Shown here: in pieces, positions 10,703 to 20,335 of the stretch
Numbering within the stretch: the first letter of the stretch is position 1
Layout of the letters: each line of letters begins with the position of its first letter
DNA from: an uncultured Alphaproteobacteria bacterium
GTDB lineage: Bacteria; Pseudomonadota; Alphaproteobacteria; HIMB59; GCA-002718135
DNA length: 64,000 bases
Direction of reading: 5' to 3'
Assembly (NCBI GenBank): GCA_902618015.1
Contig: CACMYX010000003.1
Span: forward strand, 1-64,000
Program-made: the position numbers and the translations under genes
The notes under the pieces: model-generated
Told to the model about the DNA's origin: nothing
Seen by the model: the letters and a program-made list of their open reading frames with translations, nothing else
Databases searched by the model: none

Positions 10703-11681
10703 CCAGTATTTAAGAAAAGTAAATTACCTAAGAGTATCTGTTACAGATAGATGCGATCTAAGATGTGTTTATTGTATGAAAGAAAAAATGCAATTTCTTC
10801 CACGAAAAGACATACTCACTTTAGAAGAAATTGAAAGATTATGTGATAACTTTATAGAACTCGGAGTTGAAAAAATTAGATTAACTGGAGGTGAACCTTT
10901 GGTAAGAAATGATTTTATAAAATTAATTGAAAAACTTAATAATAAAAAAGAGAAAACAAATCTGAGAGAGATTACACTGACAACTAATGGGACGCTTTTA
11001 AAAAAATATGCAAAACAACTTAAGTTAAATGGTGTTAATAGGATTAATGTTTCTCTAGATACAATTAATCCTGAAAAATATAATAAAATAACAAGATTTG
11101 GAAATATTGAAAAAGTTTTTGATGGAATTAATGAGGCACTTGATGCCAATATAAAAATAAAAATTAATACTGTAGTAATTAAAGATTTTAATGAAAATGA
11201 AATTGAAGAATTAATTAATTGGACTAGTAATAAAAAAATTGATCTTACATTTATTGAAGTAATGCCAATGAAAGAAACTGATATATCAAGAGAATATCAG
11301 TTTATCTCACTATCTGACACTTTTGAAAAACTAGACAAAATATATAAATTTTCTAAAATTGATTACAGTACTGGAGGCCCAGCTACATTTTATACTAGCA
11401 ATTTGGTGTCTAACAAAATTGGGTTTATTAGTCCTTTAACAAATAATTTTTGTGAATCTTGCAATAGAGTAAGAATATCAAGCACTGGTAAACTATTTAT
11501 GTGCCTTGGTCAGAATGATTTTGTTGATTTTAGAGATATAATGAGAAAAGATTATAGTGATGATTATATAAAAGAAAAAATTAAGTTTGCTCTTAATATT
11601 AAACCAAAACAACATGATTTTATGATTGGAGAAAAGATTAATAAATATATGAAAAGACATATGAACGTAACAGGTGGATAA
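10689..11681 (+). CDS. moaA: GTP 3',8-cyclase MoaA (molybdenum cofactor synthesis, radical SAM)
   Basis: Catalyses the first step of molybdopterin synthesis, rearranging GTP with two 4Fe-4S clusters. The radical-SAM cluster motif is Cys22-x3-Cys26-x2-Cys29 (CDLRCVYC). The second, substrate-binding cluster is at CESCNRVRISSTGKLFMC near residue 258. The C-terminal Gly-Gly (HMNVTGG), needed for activity, is intact. Length is 330 residues. The gene overlaps DUF3553 by 14 bp and nadK by 1 bp (TAATG). No other moa or moe gene and no molybdoenzyme is in the window, apart from a MoCF-domain protein at 12929-13675. Confidence 0.95.
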   Translation: MQLIDQYLRKVNYLRVSVTDRCDLRCVYCMKEKMQFLPRKDILTLEEIERLCDNFIELGVEKIRLTGGEPLVRNDFIKLIEKLNNKKEKTNLREITLTTNGTLLKKYAKQLKLNGVNRINVSLDTINPEKYNKITRFGNIEKVFDGINEALDANIKIKINTVVIKDFNENEIEELINWTSNKKIDLTFIEVMPMKETDISREYQFISLSDTFEKLDKIYKFSKIDYSTGGPATFYTSNLVSNKIGFISPLTNNFCESCNRVRISSTGKLFMCLGQNDFVDFRDIMRKDYSDDYIKEKIKFALNIKPKQHDFMIGEKINKYMKRHMNVTGG

Positions 11682-12439
11682 TGAAATTTCATTTTTTATC
11701 TTCAAACAATCCTGAGGCAAAAAATACAGAAAAAAAACTAACAGAATTATTTGGACAAAATTCTGTTGAAGATGCCGACTACATTATTCCAATTGGAGGC
11801 GATGGATTACTTTTAAAATCGCTTCATAATTTTAATAAACTAAACAAACCATTTTTTGGAATAAACTTTGGTTCAATTGGTTTTTTAATGAATAATCTTA
11901 GTAATGAAAATTTAAATGATATGATTTCCAATGCTAAAAAATCTACTTTTAAACCATTAAAAATGACTGCGCAAAGTGTAAATAATGAGATATTTGAGGC
12001 ATATGCTTATAATGAAGTTTCTCTTATGAGACAGACTCATTTAGCATCAAAAATTAAAATCAAAATAAATGAGAAAGTAAAAATGGAAGAGTTGATATGT
12101 GATGGTGTTTTGTTATCTACATCAGCAGGAAGTACAGCTTATAATCTATCCGCGCACGGTAGCATTCTACCTTTAGATTCAAATATACTTGCATTAACTC
12201 CAATTAGCGCCTTTAGACCAAGGAGATGGAGAGGCGCTCTGTTATCTGAAATTAGTAAAATTGATTTTGAGGTATTAAATAATGATGAACGCTCATCTAG
12301 CGTAACAGCAGACAATGTTGAATTTAGAGATATTAGTAAAGTGAATATTGTCTCTTCAGATGAAAATAAATGTACTGTATTGTTTGATAGTAAGCACTCT
12401 ATTGAAGATAAAATTTTGAATGAGCAATTTAATTATTAA
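11681..12439 (+). CDS. nadK: NAD kinase
   Basis: Phosphorylates NAD to NADP in the cytoplasm. The family signature GGDG is at residues 39-42 (IPIGGDGLLLKSL). A second conserved stretch, LSTSAGSTAYNLSAHGSI, lies near residue 145. The 252-residue length is typical of the short alphaproteobacterial form. The start codon shares one base with the moaA stop, implying translational coupling. Confidence 0.93.
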   Translation: MKFHFLSSNNPEAKNTEKKLTELFGQNSVEDADYIIPIGGDGLLLKSLHNFNKLNKPFFGINFGSIGFLMNNLSNENLNDMISNAKKSTFKPLKMTAQSVNNEIFEAYAYNEVSLMRQTHLASKIKIKINEKVKMEELICDGVLLSTSAGSTAYNLSAHGSILPLDSNILALTPISAFRPRRWRGALLSEISKIDFEVLNNDERSSSVTADNVEFRDISKVNIVSSDENKCTVLFDSKHSIEDKILNEQFNY

Positions 12440-12441
12440 GA

Positions 12442-12816
12442 TCAAATTTTTTTAAAAATACAAATCTTGTTGCCATCTAAATCCCTTAAATATGCATAAT
12501 AATCTTTACCATGTCTAGGCCCAGGCATTCCTTCATCTTTTGCTCCAAGACTAATTCCAATTCTATAAAATTCATCAACAGTTTTTTTAGAATTAGCTTT
12601 AAAAGTAATCATTGTACCATTTCCTATGGTTGCTTTTTTTTTGTTATGAGGTCTAATCAAGTATAATTCTATTTTTTTAGGAGTTTCTTTTTTAGCATAA
12701 CCAAAATAACGATTATGAGATAAAACTTTTTTAATTTTTAGAGGTTTTAAAATTTTACTATAAAATTCAGATGATTTTTTTAAATTATTTGTTCCAATGG
12801 TAATAAAAGCATACAT
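12442..12816 (-). CDS. VOC family (glyoxalase/bleomycin-resistance fold) protein
   Basis: A 124-residue protein with one vicinal-oxygen-chelate fold. It has an N-terminal AFITIGTNNLKKSSEFYSKI strand-helix unit and a C-terminal YYAYLRDLDGNKICIFKK unit, the usual paired beta-alpha-beta-beta-beta modules. Family members include glyoxalases, dioxygenases and resistance proteins. The substrate cannot be assigned. It converges on nadK with a 2-bp gap and has tRNA-Leu immediately upstream. Confidence 0.8.
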   Translation of the reverse strand: MYAFITIGTNNLKKSSEFYSKILKPLKIKKVLSHNRYFGYAKKETPKKIELYLIRPHNKKKATIGNGTMITFKANSKKTVDEFYRIGISLGAKDEGMPGPRHGKDYYAYLRDLDGNKICIFKKI

Positions 12817-12827
12817 AATTTAGAGAT

Positions 12828-12912
12828 TGGTAGCCTCGGCCGGACTTGAACCGGCACTCCCAAAAGGGCAAGGATTTTAAGTCCTTTGTGTCTACCATTC
12901 CACCACGAGGCC
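12828..12912 (-). tRNA. tRNA-Leu(UAA)
   Basis: An 85-nt tRNA on the minus strand. The acceptor stem pairs GGCCTCG with CGAGGCT (one G-U at position 1-72), with discriminator A and an encoded CCA. The anticodon arm is AAGGA-CTTAAAA-TCCTT, giving anticodon UAA. A long class II variable arm and the T-loop GGTTCAAGTCC follow. This reads leucine UUA codons, which should be abundant in so AT-rich a genome. Confidence 0.97.
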
Positions 12913-12928
12913 TAATTTTGGATTAATA

Positions 12929-13675
12929 TCAAACTATAGAACTTTTTCCACCATTTAATTCAATCATCTTAGTTATATCATCAACTATTGGTTGGATAGA
13001 TTTCATATCCCATGATGAAACAACTATGTTAACACCACCTGTTTTAGCTGCAAGATTAAAATATGGGTAACTACCGATTGATGCATTTGTATAATTGTTT
13101 TGAATATTTTTTAAATTTTTTGCAATTTTACTTTCGTATAAATTAGTATTAATTGTTGTAACAAGTTTTGGGTTACCTTTTTTAATTTTTTTCATTAATT
13201 CCTCAAACATAACTTGCATTATTTCTGGTACACCAGGTAAAACATAAATATTTTTGACAATAAATCCTGGTGCAGCAGTCATTGGATTTAAAATAAGCTC
13301 TGAACCAAATGGCATTTTGGCCATTCTTTGCCTGCTTTCATTAAATTCACCTTTTGGATAATAATTTTCGAGTATCTCAAAAGCCATTTTATTTGTTTCA
13401 TATTGTAAATTAAAGGCTTCAGATATACTTTCTGAAGTTATATCATCATGAGTTGGTCCAATTCCTCCAGTAGTAAAAACATAAGAATATTTTGAGCTAT
13501 ATTTTAAAACGTTTTCTATAATTGTATTTTTATCATCCTGAATAACAATAACTTCTTCTAACTTAATACCAGCTTCTAATAATTTTTTTGCAATATAATT
13601 TGAGTTTGTATCTTGAGTTCTACCAGAAAGTATTTCATCACCAATAACAATAACTCCTGCAGTAAAAGAACTCAT
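12929..13675 (-). CDS. CinA N-terminal-like MoCF/competence-damage domain protein
   Basis: A 248-residue protein starting AGVIVIGDEILSGRTQDTNS and containing VFTTGGIGPTHDDIT, both hallmarks of the MoaB/Mog molybdopterin-binding fold found at the N-terminus of CinA. The C-terminal PncC nicotinamide deamidase domain of full-length CinA (about 410 residues) is absent. Stand-alone forms are common in alphaproteobacteria. CinA N-domains can act as ADP-ribose or NAD-derivative pyrophosphatases, but the role here is unproven. tRNA-Leu lies downstream. Confidence 0.85.
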   Translation of the reverse strand: MSSFTAGVIVIGDEILSGRTQDTNSNYIAKKLLEAGIKLEEVIVIQDDKNTIIENVLKYSSKYSYVFTTGGIGPTHDDITSESISEAFNLQYETNKMAFEILENYYPKGEFNESRQRMAKMPFGSELILNPMTAAPGFIVKNIYVLPGVPEIMQVMFEELMKKIKKGNPKLVTTINTNLYESKIAKNLKNIQNNYTNASIGSYPYFNLAAKTGGVNIVVSSWDMKSIQPIVDDITKMIELNGGKSSIV

Positions 13676-13732
13676 ATGATTAATTGATATTTTCTATATA
13701 TTATTTATTAATCGTAAGTAATTATTTTTTAA

Positions 13733-14527
13733 ATGAGAAACAACAATATCCCAATACATACGAAAAAAGATTTTGAGGGCATGAGAGAAGCTGGGTCTTT
13801 AGCTGCTGATGTTCTAGATTCTTTAAATGAAAAGATTGTTCCAGGTATAAGTACTCAAGAAATAAATGATATATGTCATGATCAAATTATTCAAAACAAA
13901 GCAATACCAGCTCCCTTAAATTATAAAGGTTTCCCAAAATCAGTTTGTACATCAGTTAATCATGTTGTTTGTCATGGAATTCCTTCTGAAAGAAAAATTC
14001 TATCTGATGGCGATATAGTAAATGTAGATGTAACAGTTATTCTAAATGGATGGTATGGTGATAGCTCGAGAATGTTTGTTGCTGGCAAGACTAACAAAAA
14101 AAATTACGAATTTTTGAAAATAACTTATGAATCTTTATTAATTGGTATTAGTGAAGCCAAACCCGGTAAACATATTGGTGATATTGGAAATAAAATTCAG
14201 AAACTTGCAGAAGGAAAAGGTTATTCTGTAGTAAGAGATTTTTGCGGTCATGGAATTGGAAAGGAATTTCATACTCCACCTAGCGTTTTACACTTTGGAG
14301 AACCAGGTGAAGGACCAATGTTAGAACCTGGAATGTTTTTAACAATTGAACCAATGATTAATTTAGGTGGATGGCAAACAAAAATACTAAATGATGGATG
14401 GACAGCTGTAACAAAAGATAAATCTTTATCTGCTCAATTCGAGCATACAATTGGAATAACAGAAGAAGGAAATGAAGTATTTACATTATCTAAAAATAAT
14501 ACAGCTTTTCCAATAAAGGATGTATAA
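13733..14527 (+). CDS. map: Methionine aminopeptidase type I
   Basis: Removes the initiator methionine from new proteins. The five metal ligands of the pita-bread fold are present: two Asp (VNVDVTVILNGWYGDSSRMF), His in GHGIGKEFHTPP, Glu in TIEPMIN and Glu in QFEHTIGI. Length is 264 residues, with no N-terminal zinc-finger extension. It is the first gene of a same-strand run with purB, 9 bp downstream. Confidence 0.97.
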   Translation: MRNNNIPIHTKKDFEGMREAGSLAADVLDSLNEKIVPGISTQEINDICHDQIIQNKAIPAPLNYKGFPKSVCTSVNHVVCHGIPSERKILSDGDIVNVDVTVILNGWYGDSSRMFVAGKTNKKNYEFLKITYESLLIGISEAKPGKHIGDIGNKIQKLAEGKGYSVVRDFCGHGIGKEFHTPPSVLHFGEPGEGPMLEPGMFLTIEPMINLGGWQTKILNDGWTAVTKDKSLSAQFEHTIGITEEGNEVFTLSKNNTAFPIKDV

Positions 14528-14536
14528 GTAAATTAA

Positions 14537-15829
14537 ATGATACCTAGATATAATAGACCTAATATTGAAAAGATTTGGTCATTAGAAAATAAATTTACAA
14601 TTTGGACAGAGATTGAGTGTTTGATTGCGGAAAAACAAGCAATGCTCGGCGTTATTCCTAAAAAAGCTGCAAAAGAAATAAGAAATAAAGCAAAATTCAA
14701 TGTTAAAGAAATAGAAAAGATTGAAAAAGAAACAAAACATGATGTTGTTGCTTATATTAATAATGTAAGCAAATATATTGGCAACTCATCAAAGTATTTT
14801 CATTTTGGTGTAACATCAAGTGATATTATTGATACTTCATTTTCAGTACAACTTAAGCAAACCTCAGAAATAATAAGAAAAAGTTTAGTAGAGTGTATTC
14901 AAAGTTTAAAAATCAAATCTAAAAAATATAAAAACACATTAATGATTGGGAGAAGTCATGGTATACATGCTGAACCTATTACTTTTGGATTAAAATTATC
15001 TTCTTTTTATTTTGAGTTTAAAAGAAATTTAGAAAGACTTGATCAGGCGATTAACGAAGTATCTGTTTGTGCTATTTCTGGACCTGTTGGAACTTTTAAT
15101 TCTATAGACCCACGAGTTCAAGACTATGTAGCAAAAAAACTTAAACTTAATTCTGAAGATATATCAACTCAAGTAATTCCAAGAGATAGGCATGCATATT
15201 TTTTCTCAGTATTAGGAATTCTAGCATCTTCTATTGAGAGATTTGCTGTGGAAATTCGAAATTTACAAAAAACAGAGGTATTAGAAGTTGAAGAAAGTTT
15301 TTCTTCTAACCAAAAAGGTTCTTCTGCAATGCCTCATAAACGTAATCCAGTATTGAGTGAAAACTTAACAGGTATCTCACGTTATATTAGAAGTGGTGTA
15401 ATGCCTTCACTAGAAAATGTCGTACTTTGGCATGAGAGAGATATTAGTCATTCTAGTGTTGAAAGAATTATGACTCCAGATATTACAATTGCAACTGATT
15501 TTGCACTAAATCGTTTAAATGGAATTATAATGAATTTAAAAGTTTATCCAAAAAATATGTTGAAAAATTTGAATATGCTTGGAGGCTTACATAGAACTCA
15601 CAATATTATGTTAAAATTAATTGAAAAAGGACTGAAAAGACAACAAGCTTATAAAATTGTTCAAGAAAGTGCCATGGAAACATGGAATAATAATAAGAAT
15701 TTTTCACAAGTTTTTCAAAAAAATAAAGAATTAAATAAAATATTAAATTCAAAAGAAATCGGGAAAATCATTAAAGATGATAATGATCTAAAGAAAATAG
15801 ATTGGATTTTTAAAAATAAAATTAAATAG
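14537..15829 (+). CDS. purB: Adenylosuccinate lyase
   Basis: Fumarase-superfamily enzyme that removes fumarate from SAICAR and adenylosuccinate in purine synthesis. The superfamily signature GSSAMPHKRNP is at residues 261-271. The substrate motifs TSSDIIDTSFSVQL (near residue 94) and GRSHGIHAEP (near residue 138) are also present. The 430-residue length is standard. Confidence 0.97.
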   Translation: MIPRYNRPNIEKIWSLENKFTIWTEIECLIAEKQAMLGVIPKKAAKEIRNKAKFNVKEIEKIEKETKHDVVAYINNVSKYIGNSSKYFHFGVTSSDIIDTSFSVQLKQTSEIIRKSLVECIQSLKIKSKKYKNTLMIGRSHGIHAEPITFGLKLSSFYFEFKRNLERLDQAINEVSVCAISGPVGTFNSIDPRVQDYVAKKLKLNSEDISTQVIPRDRHAYFFSVLGILASSIERFAVEIRNLQKTEVLEVEESFSSNQKGSSAMPHKRNPVLSENLTGISRYIRSGVMPSLENVVLWHERDISHSSVERIMTPDITIATDFALNRLNGIIMNLKVYPKNMLKNLNMLGGLHRTHNIMLKLIEKGLKRQQAYKIVQESAMETWNNNKNFSQVFQKNKELNKILNSKEIGKIIKDDNDLKKIDWIFKNKIK

Positions 15830-15866
15830 TCTTTATTTTTACTAATATCTGAACTATTTTATAGCT

Positions 15867-16097
15867 ATGCCAATGACTGTTGAACAAATTGAACAATTTA
15901 TTAAAGAAGCTATACCAGATGCAACTGTTGAAATTGAAGATCTTAAAGGAGATGGCGATCATTACAGTGCTACTGTAACGTCAAAATCTTTTTCTGGTAA
16001 AACAAGAGTAGAACAACATAAGATGGTTTATGATGCTTTTAATGGTAAAATGGGTAGTGATTTGCACGCACTTAAGCTAAAAACTGTATCGGAGTAA
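15867..16097 (+). CDS. bolA: BolA family protein (Fe-S cluster trafficking)
   Basis: A 76-residue BolA/IbaG-type protein with the class II KH-like fold and the conserved histidine in RVEQHKMVYDAF. Its neighbour 2 bp downstream is a CGFS monothiol glutaredoxin. BolA and CGFS glutaredoxins form 2Fe-2S-bridged heterodimers used in cluster transfer, so the pairing supports that role. It is closer in length to IbaG than to the longer stress-morphology BolA. Confidence 0.92.
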   Translation: MPMTVEQIEQFIKEAIPDATVEIEDLKGDGDHYSATVTSKSFSGKTRVEQHKMVYDAFNGKMGSDLHALKLKTVSE

Positions 16098-16099
16098 TA

Positions 16100-16441
16100 A
16101 TGAATAATAACGACCATGTATCTCAAAATATAGAAAATGAAATTAACTCTAATGATGTAATGCTTTTCATGAAAGGTACCCCTGTATTTCCAATGTGTGG
16201 ATTTTCTGCAAGAGTAGTTGAAATATTAAATAAAGTAGGTGTTAAATTTGGAAGTGTGAATGTATTAGATAGCGACGAAATGAGAGAGGGAATTAAAAAA
16301 TATTCTAATTGGCCAACCATACCACAACTTTATGTAAAGAAAGAATTTATAGGTGGGTGTGATATCATAACTGAAATGTTTGAAAGTGGTGAATTATTAG
16401 AATTATTCAATACAAATGGAATAGACGTAAATCCGTCCTAG
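16100..16441 (+). CDS. grxD: Monothiol CGFS glutaredoxin (Grx4/GrxD)
   Basis: A 113-residue glutaredoxin with active site Cys33-Gly-Phe-Ser36, preceded by MLFMKGTPVFP. Further on are the glutathione-binding WPTIPQLYV and GGCD. CGFS proteins ligate and transfer 2Fe-2S clusters rather than reduce disulfides. Its partner bolA is immediately upstream. Confidence 0.96.
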   Translation: MNNNDHVSQNIENEINSNDVMLFMKGTPVFPMCGFSARVVEILNKVGVKFGSVNVLDSDEMREGIKKYSNWPTIPQLYVKKEFIGGCDIITEMFESGELLELFNTNGIDVNPS

Positions 16442-16442
16442 T

Positions 16443-17342
16443 TTGTTAAATAATAAATTTTCTAAAGGTGTAATATTTTCCTGTATTGCAGCAATTTTTT
16501 GGGGGCTTCCACAACCCCTTTTTTTTAATGAATTAAATCACGTTGAGACTATTGAAGTTGTAGCTCATAGGGGTTTCTGGTCATTTATCTTTTTATTTTT
16601 ATTATTAATTTTAATCTCAAACATAAGTGATTTTATTGAAATATTTAAATCTAGAAAAAGAATTTTTATTTTAACAATTACAGCTTTTCTTATTTCAGGT
16701 AACTGGGCAGGTTTTATTTATTCTGTAGGACAAGAAAGAGTTCAGGATGCATCAATGGGTTACTTTATTACCCCAATGATAAGTATTGTTCTTGGTTATT
16801 TTTTTTTAAATGAGAAAATAACTAAGCCTAAATTTGCATCCGTATGTCTTATGTTTTCAGGTATATTATTCTTATTTATTAATTTAAATCAATTTCCATT
16901 CCTAATAATTTGGATTGGAACTTCATGGGCAATATATGGATTGTTAAGAAAACAGGTTAATGTTAATCCTTCAATTGGTTTACTATATGAGACTTTCATA
17001 ATATCTTTAATATCTATCCCATACTTAGTTTATTTATTTTGGCAAAATGAAAATAGTATCTTTAGTATTGATTTGAAGACATCATTATTTTTAATTCTTA
17101 CGGGAGCTGTAACGATTTTTCCATTATTTTTTTTTAATTTGGGTTTAAAATTTATTCAATTAGGTCTTGCTGGAGTTTTATTTTACTTAGCACCGACATT
17201 TCATTTTATAACTTCAGTATTTATTCTTAACGAAGAAATTTTACAAATTAAGCTGGTATCTTTTATAATTATTTGGATAGGAATAATAATTTATATTTAT
17301 GATAGTTATAAAAAAGAAATTATCTTGAATAATACTCAATAA
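16443..17342 (+). CDS. rarD: RarD-type EamA/DMT permease
   Basis: A 299-residue integral membrane protein with about ten membrane segments, arranged as two EamA repeats. The N-terminus [20 protein letters not shown] and the internal [10 protein letters not shown] and SLLRK-like regions follow the RarD pattern. The start is TTG, one base after the grxD stop, which suggests weak, coupled translation. RarD homologues are named for chloramphenicol sensitivity but are general drug/metabolite transporters. The 3' end overlaps rpsD by 23 bp in convergent orientation. Confidence 0.85.
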   Translation: MLNNKFSKGVIFSCIAAIFWGLPQPLFFNELNHVETIEVVAHRGFWSFIFLFLLLILISNISDFIEIFKSRKRIFILTITAFLISGNWAGFIYSVGQERVQDASMGYFITPMISIVLGYFFLNEKITKPKFASVCLMFSGILFLFINLNQFPFLIIWIGTSWAIYGLLRKQVNVNPSIGLLYETFIISLISIPYLVYLFWQNENSIFSIDLKTSLFLILTGAVTIFPLFFFNLGLKFIQLGLAGVLFYLAPTFHFITSVFILNEEILQIKLVSFIIIWIGIIIYIYDSYKKEIILNNTQ

Positions 17343-17940
17343 CTAAATTTGGTTCCATTGTTACAGGATAAGGAACATCATGAATTAGAGGTGCTCTTAA
17401 AAAACGACCTTTCAATTCTTTAATATCTACTTCTAAGTATTCTGGAATTTCTCTTTCTTGAGAACTAACTGATTCTACAATTAAGTTAATTTCTTTACTC
17501 TTATCTCTTATTGAGATTTCATCCCCATCACTTAAACTATATGATGGAATATTAACTCTTTTACCATTAACTTTTACATGACCATGATTAACTAACTGTC
17601 TTGCAGAAAAAATAGTAGGTACAAATTTCATTCTATAAACTGCAGCATCAAGTCTTCTTTCCAAAAGTTCAATTAAAATCTGACTTGTATCACCTTTAAT
17701 ATTAGAAGCTTTTTTAAATATATTCCTGAACTGCCTTTCAGTTAAATCACCATAATAAAATTTCAGTTTTTGCTTAGCAAATAACTGATTACCATAATCT
17801 GATAGTTTTTTTCTTTGACCTTGAACACCATGTTGACCAGGTTTAGAGTTTCTTCTATTGAATGGACTTTTAGGCCTACCCCACAAGTTAACACCTAGCC
17901 TTCTATCAATTTTGTATTTAGCGTTATGTCTTTTTGTCAT
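17320..17940 (-). CDS. rpsD: 30S ribosomal protein S4
   Basis: Primary 16S rRNA-binding protein of the small subunit; 206 residues, full length. The N-terminal part holds [18 protein letters not shown] and PGQHG. The S4 RNA-binding domain starts near residue 95 ([20 protein letters not shown], then [15 protein letters not shown]). As in many alphaproteobacteria, it is not in the alpha operon but stands alone among unrelated genes. Confidence 0.98.
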   Translation of the reverse strand: MTKRHNAKYKIDRRLGVNLWGRPKSPFNRRNSKPGQHGVQGQRKKLSDYGNQLFAKQKLKFYYGDLTERQFRNIFKKASNIKGDTSQILIELLERRLDAAVYRMKFVPTIFSARQLVNHGHVKVNGKRVNIPSYSLSDGDEISIRDKSKEINLIVESVSSQEREIPEYLEVDIKELKGRFLRAPLIHDVPYPVTMEPNLVIEYYSR

Positions 17941-18003
17941 TATTATGAGGGGTATATAGTGATTTAAAGTACTATGTCAAATTGAATATACTCAATTTTT
18001 GGC

Positions 18004-18714
18004 TTATTTATTAAGTTTTTTTGTAATTCCCCATAAAGTCTGCAATTCTTTCTTTGTTAAAGGGATTTTTGTGAAAATACTATAAATATTATTTTTCATA
18101 CTTTCTTTTTTTTCCCTTGGTGTAAAAAATTTTTTATTTTCAAGATTTTCAAACATATAATTTAAAAATTTAGATAATTGTTGTTTTCTAATATAATCTT
18201 TTTCAATGATATTAAAATTAGCAAAATTTAAATTATTCAATTCAAATAATTTATGGCATAGAATAGTAACTGCATGAGAAAGGTTTAATGAATTACTTTT
18301 ACTACTTGTGTCAATAGTAAAAATAATATCAGATAATCTCAAATCCTCATTTGAAAGTCCTGAATTTTCAGGGCCAAAAAGTATTGCTGTTTTTTTATTA
18401 ACAATAATTTTTCTTTTAATGTATTTAAAATTGTTAGATGAATTTTTTTCTAAATATCTTCTTCTATTCGTAGTGGCCACAACATAAGAAAATTTAGAGA
18501 GTGCAATTTCTAAATCATCATAAACTTTAATATTCTTTATAATTTTCGTTGCTTTTTTCGCTGCATTTATTGATTTATTATTTAACCAATTATCTCTTGG
18601 AGAAACAACAATTAGATCTTTTAGACCAAAGTTATGCATTACACGAGCAACCATTCCAATATTTTCAGGAAGTTGAGGTCTAACTAAAATTATGCTTGGA
18701 TTTTTTGAAGTCAA
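18004..18714 (-). CDS. trmJ: tRNA (cytidine/uridine-2'-O) methyltransferase TrmJ (SpoU family)
   Basis: A 236-residue SPOUT-fold methyltransferase. Motif 1 is VRPQLPENIGMVARVMHNFG, motif 2 is LFGPENSGLSNEDL, and motif 3 is SLNLSHAVTILCH. The C-terminal extension ending in LTKKELQTLWGI is as in TrmJ, which methylates the ribose of residue 32 in several tRNAs. It starts within the cimA stop (ATGA overlap), so translation is coupled. Confidence 0.88.
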   Translation of the reverse strand: MTSKNPSIILVRPQLPENIGMVARVMHNFGLKDLIVVSPRDNWLNNKSINAAKKATKIIKNIKVYDDLEIALSKFSYVVATTNRRRYLEKNSSNNFKYIKRKIIVNKKTAILFGPENSGLSNEDLRLSDIIFTIDTSSKSNSLNLSHAVTILCHKLFELNNLNFANFNIIEKDYIRKQQLSKFLNYMFENLENKKFFTPREKKESMKNNIYSIFTKIPLTKKELQTLWGITKKLNK

Positions 18715-20297
18715 TTTTTATTCTTTGAATCATTAAACAACTTAAAAGTAATACTATCAAAAATAGCGCTATAAGATGCATCAATAATATTTGGAGATAC
18801 GCCAATAGTTGTCCAATGTGTATTAGTAGAATCAGATGATTCAATTAAAACTCTTGTGATAGCACCAGTGCCCTTTTCTGATGAAAGAATCATAACTTTG
18901 TAATCAGTTAACTTTAAATCTTTGAGATTAGGAAAATAATCAATTAGAGCTTTTCTTAATGCACTATCAATAGCATTTACTGGACCATTTCCAGTGCCCA
19001 CTGTCATCATATTTGAATTTTTAACTTTTAAAAATACTGTTGCCTCTGCTTCAGTAACAATTTCACCTTTAGCATTCCATCTTCTTTCGTCTGTGACTCT
19101 AAATTTTTCTAAGTTATAAAAATCCTCAAAATGACCTAGGTGACGTCTAACTAGTAATTCAAAACTAGCTAAAGCAGTATCAAATGAATATCCTTCTGAT
19201 TCTTTTTCCTTGATAATCTCTAAGATATTGTTGATTTCATTTTTAGGCAAATCAATATTAATCTTATTCAATTGATTTAATATATTAGATCTTCCTGCCT
19301 GATTAGAAATGACAACGTTTCTAGAATTACCAACTATTTCTGGCTTAATATGTTCATAAGTTGAAGAATTTTTTTCTATTGCAGATGCATGCAACCCACC
19401 TTTATGAGAGAAAGCGTGATCTCCAACATATGGAGCATTTTTTCTTGAAGGCATGTTAAGAATATCATTTAATGTTCTAGAAATATGAATTAAATTTTTC
19501 AATTTATCTTTTGAAATGTTTGTTTTATATTTTGTTTTTAAAACCAAAGATGGAATTAAGGAAATTAAATTAGTATTTCCACATCTTTCTCCTAAACCGT
19601 TAATAGTTCCCTGTATCTGTCTTGCTCCAGCATTAATAGCTGCTAATGCATTTGCAACTGCATTATCAGTATCATTGTGAGCATGTATACCAACATTTTG
19701 ACCTGGTATAACTTTTACTACTTCTGAAACAATTTTGTAAATTTCATCTGGAAGAGTTCCACCATTTGTATCACAAAGAACAACCCATCTTGCACCAGCC
19801 TCATACGCTGCTTTAATACAACTCAATGCAAACTCTTTTTTTTCTTTAAAGCCATCAAAAAAATGTTCTGCATCAAAAATTGGCTCTTTGTTTTTATTTT
19901 TTATTGATTGAATACTATCACTGATCATTTTTAAATTTTCATCTTCAGATATTTCTAAAGCATTTTTTACGTGAAATGATGATGATTTACCTACAATACA
20001 AACACAACTTGCGCTTGAATTAATAAGTGCATTTAATCCTGGATCGTTATCTGCACTTCTACCTGGTCTTCTTGTCATACCAAAGGCAGTTAATTTACTT
20101 TTTGAAAATTTTGTATTTCTTGAAAAAAAATCATTATCAGTAGGATTTGCTCCCGGCCATCCACCTTCAATGTAATCTATTCCTAAATCATCAAGATGTT
20201 GGGATATATTCATTTTATCACTAACAGAAAAATTAACTCCTGTTGTTTGCTGACCATCTCTAAGTGTCGTATCGAATAAATATACTTTATCTTCCAT
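18711..20297 (-). CDS. cimA: (R)-citramalate synthase CimA
   Basis: Condenses pyruvate with acetyl-CoA to citramalate, a threonine-independent route to 2-oxobutyrate and isoleucine. The N-terminal HMGL-like TIM barrel starts with FDTTLRDGQQTTGVNFSV and carries the metal-binding IHAHNDTDNAVANALAA. A communication region and a C-terminal LeuA-type allosteric domain (about residues 395-525, DYKVMILSSEKGTGAITRV) follow. At 528 residues it matches the TIGR00977 citramalate synthase type rather than isopropylmalate synthase LeuA. Confidence 0.9.
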   Translation of the reverse strand: MEDKVYLFDTTLRDGQQTTGVNFSVSDKMNISQHLDDLGIDYIEGGWPGANPTDNDFFSRNTKFSKSKLTAFGMTRRPGRSADNDPGLNALINSSASCVCIVGKSSSFHVKNALEISEDENLKMISDSIQSIKNKNKEPIFDAEHFFDGFKEKKEFALSCIKAAYEAGARWVVLCDTNGGTLPDEIYKIVSEVVKVIPGQNVGIHAHNDTDNAVANALAAINAGARQIQGTINGLGERCGNTNLISLIPSLVLKTKYKTNISKDKLKNLIHISRTLNDILNMPSRKNAPYVGDHAFSHKGGLHASAIEKNSSTYEHIKPEIVGNSRNVVISNQAGRSNILNQLNKINIDLPKNEINNILEIIKEKESEGYSFDTALASFELLVRRHLGHFEDFYNLEKFRVTDERRWNAKGEIVTEAEATVFLKVKNSNMMTVGTGNGPVNAIDSALRKALIDYFPNLKDLKLTDYKVMILSSEKGTGAITRVLIESSDSTNTHWTTIGVSPNIIDASYSAIFDSITFKLFNDSKNKN

Positions 20298-20335
20298 AAT
20301 TACTAGATCGCTAATAGAGTATAAATTTAAATTTA

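Noticed and set aside
17980..18001. AAATTGA/TCAATTT dyad between trmJ and rpsD as a terminator
   Set aside because: All but one pair is A-T, the stem is short, and no T-run follows in the direction of transcription.
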